Assembly (NCBI RefSeq): GCF_022201045.2
Contig: NC_068558.1
Coordinates: forward strand, 43,551,001-43,615,000
From: Citrus sinensis
Lineage: Eukaryota; Streptophyta; Magnoliopsida; Sapindales; Rutaceae
Length of the DNA: 64,000 nucleotides
Reading direction: 5' to 3'
In this document: piece after piece, positions 63,901 through 64,000 of the stretch
Layout: each line of letters begins with the position of its first letter
How positions within the stretch are numbered: the stretch's first letter is position 1
Position numbers and translations under genes: made by a program
The notes under the pieces: generated by a model
What the model saw: only the letters and a program-made list of their open reading frames with translations
Database searches by the model: none
What the model was told of the DNA's origin: nothing

Positions 63901-64000
63901 ATCTCTCCTGATACATCCATCCTAGTGGGGTGACTGAGGATATCACAGAGTTGAGCTTCTCATAAGCCCAAAGTTTATGACCCTTAATATAACCCAATCT
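60940..64000 (-). CDS. ETO1: ETO1/EOL-like TPR protein, C-terminal half (partial at right edge)
   Basis: Four exons are visible: 63420-64000 (continues off the window), 62800-63091, 61312-61621 and 60940-61160. They encode the last 467 residues in frame. The sequence is helical TPR repeat: GHKLWAYEKLNSVISSVTPL, RWEDLDKATALDPTLSYPYM, LVYEGWILYDTSHCEEGLRK, ALNNLGSVYVDCGQLDLAAD and ALRDCRAALSVDPNDQEMLE. It ends in LHSRVYSHEP. Full-length ETO1-family proteins are about 900-950 residues with an N-terminal BTB domain, which lies beyond the window. ETO1 is the substrate adaptor of a CUL3 E3 ligase: TPRs bind the C-terminus of type-2 ACC synthases and target them for degradation, holding ethylene synthesis down. 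It cannot be told from this half whether it is ETO1 itself or EOL1/EOL2. Confidence 0.93.

Noticed and set aside
1..64000. CRISPR arrays, operons, bacterial ribosome-binding sites
   Set aside because: The window is plant nuclear DNA; repeats seen are minisatellites, MITEs and LTR-like units, not spaced CRISPR repeats.

Overview
The window is plant nuclear DNA from a eudicot. Genes are split by many GT-AG introns, intergenic DNA is AT-rich, and TPR, IDD, HSF, JmjC and PP2C proteins of typical plant type are present. The content fits a rosid such as Citrus, but no species can be proven from the sequence alone. I spliced the exons by hand. In every gene the exon phases close and the reading frame stays open from end to end.

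Layout, left to right. (1) 1-2691, minus: 5' part of a gene like the Arabidopsis family annotated 'ribonuclease P subunit p38-related', cut by the left edge. (2) 6510-7499, minus: complete p24-beta cargo receptor (212 aa). (3) 8170-14226, plus, head to head with p24: JmjC oxygenase of the JMJ31 type (15 exons, 541 aa). (4) 18433-21182, minus: INDETERMINATE DOMAIN zinc-finger transcription factor (477 aa). (5) 21183-34331: about 13 kb without a convincing gene. It holds MITE-like elements, a tandem duplication, an LTR-like unit with two minisatellites, and one copy of a dispersed repeat. (6) 34332-36111, minus: class A heat-stress transcription factor (367 aa) with two heat-shock elements upstream. 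(7) 36112-42244: intergenic, with a 183-bp hAT-type MITE bounded by a perfect 8-bp target duplication and a second copy of the dispersed repeat. (8) 42245-55069, plus: a 20-exon gene joining a PP2C phosphatase to a protein kinase in one 1103-aa chain. (9) 57425-59380, plus: a tandem PP2C paralogue without the kinase (375 aa). (10) 60940-64000, minus: C-terminal half of ETO1/EOL, a TPR protein that controls ethylene synthesis, cut by the right edge.

The most interesting locus is the PP2C-kinase gene and its PP2C-only neighbour. The fused kinase keeps its glycine loop, lysine, HRD, DFG and PPE motifs. The phosphatase keeps its metal-binding aspartates. Both tandem proteins begin with a hydrophobic segment like a signal peptide or anchor, and the kinase half carries about ten N-glycosylation sequons. 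This raises the untested possibility of a membrane-associated or lumenal kinase-phosphatase. The other genes are single-copy housekeeping or regulatory genes with no evident shared pathway, as expected in a plant genome.
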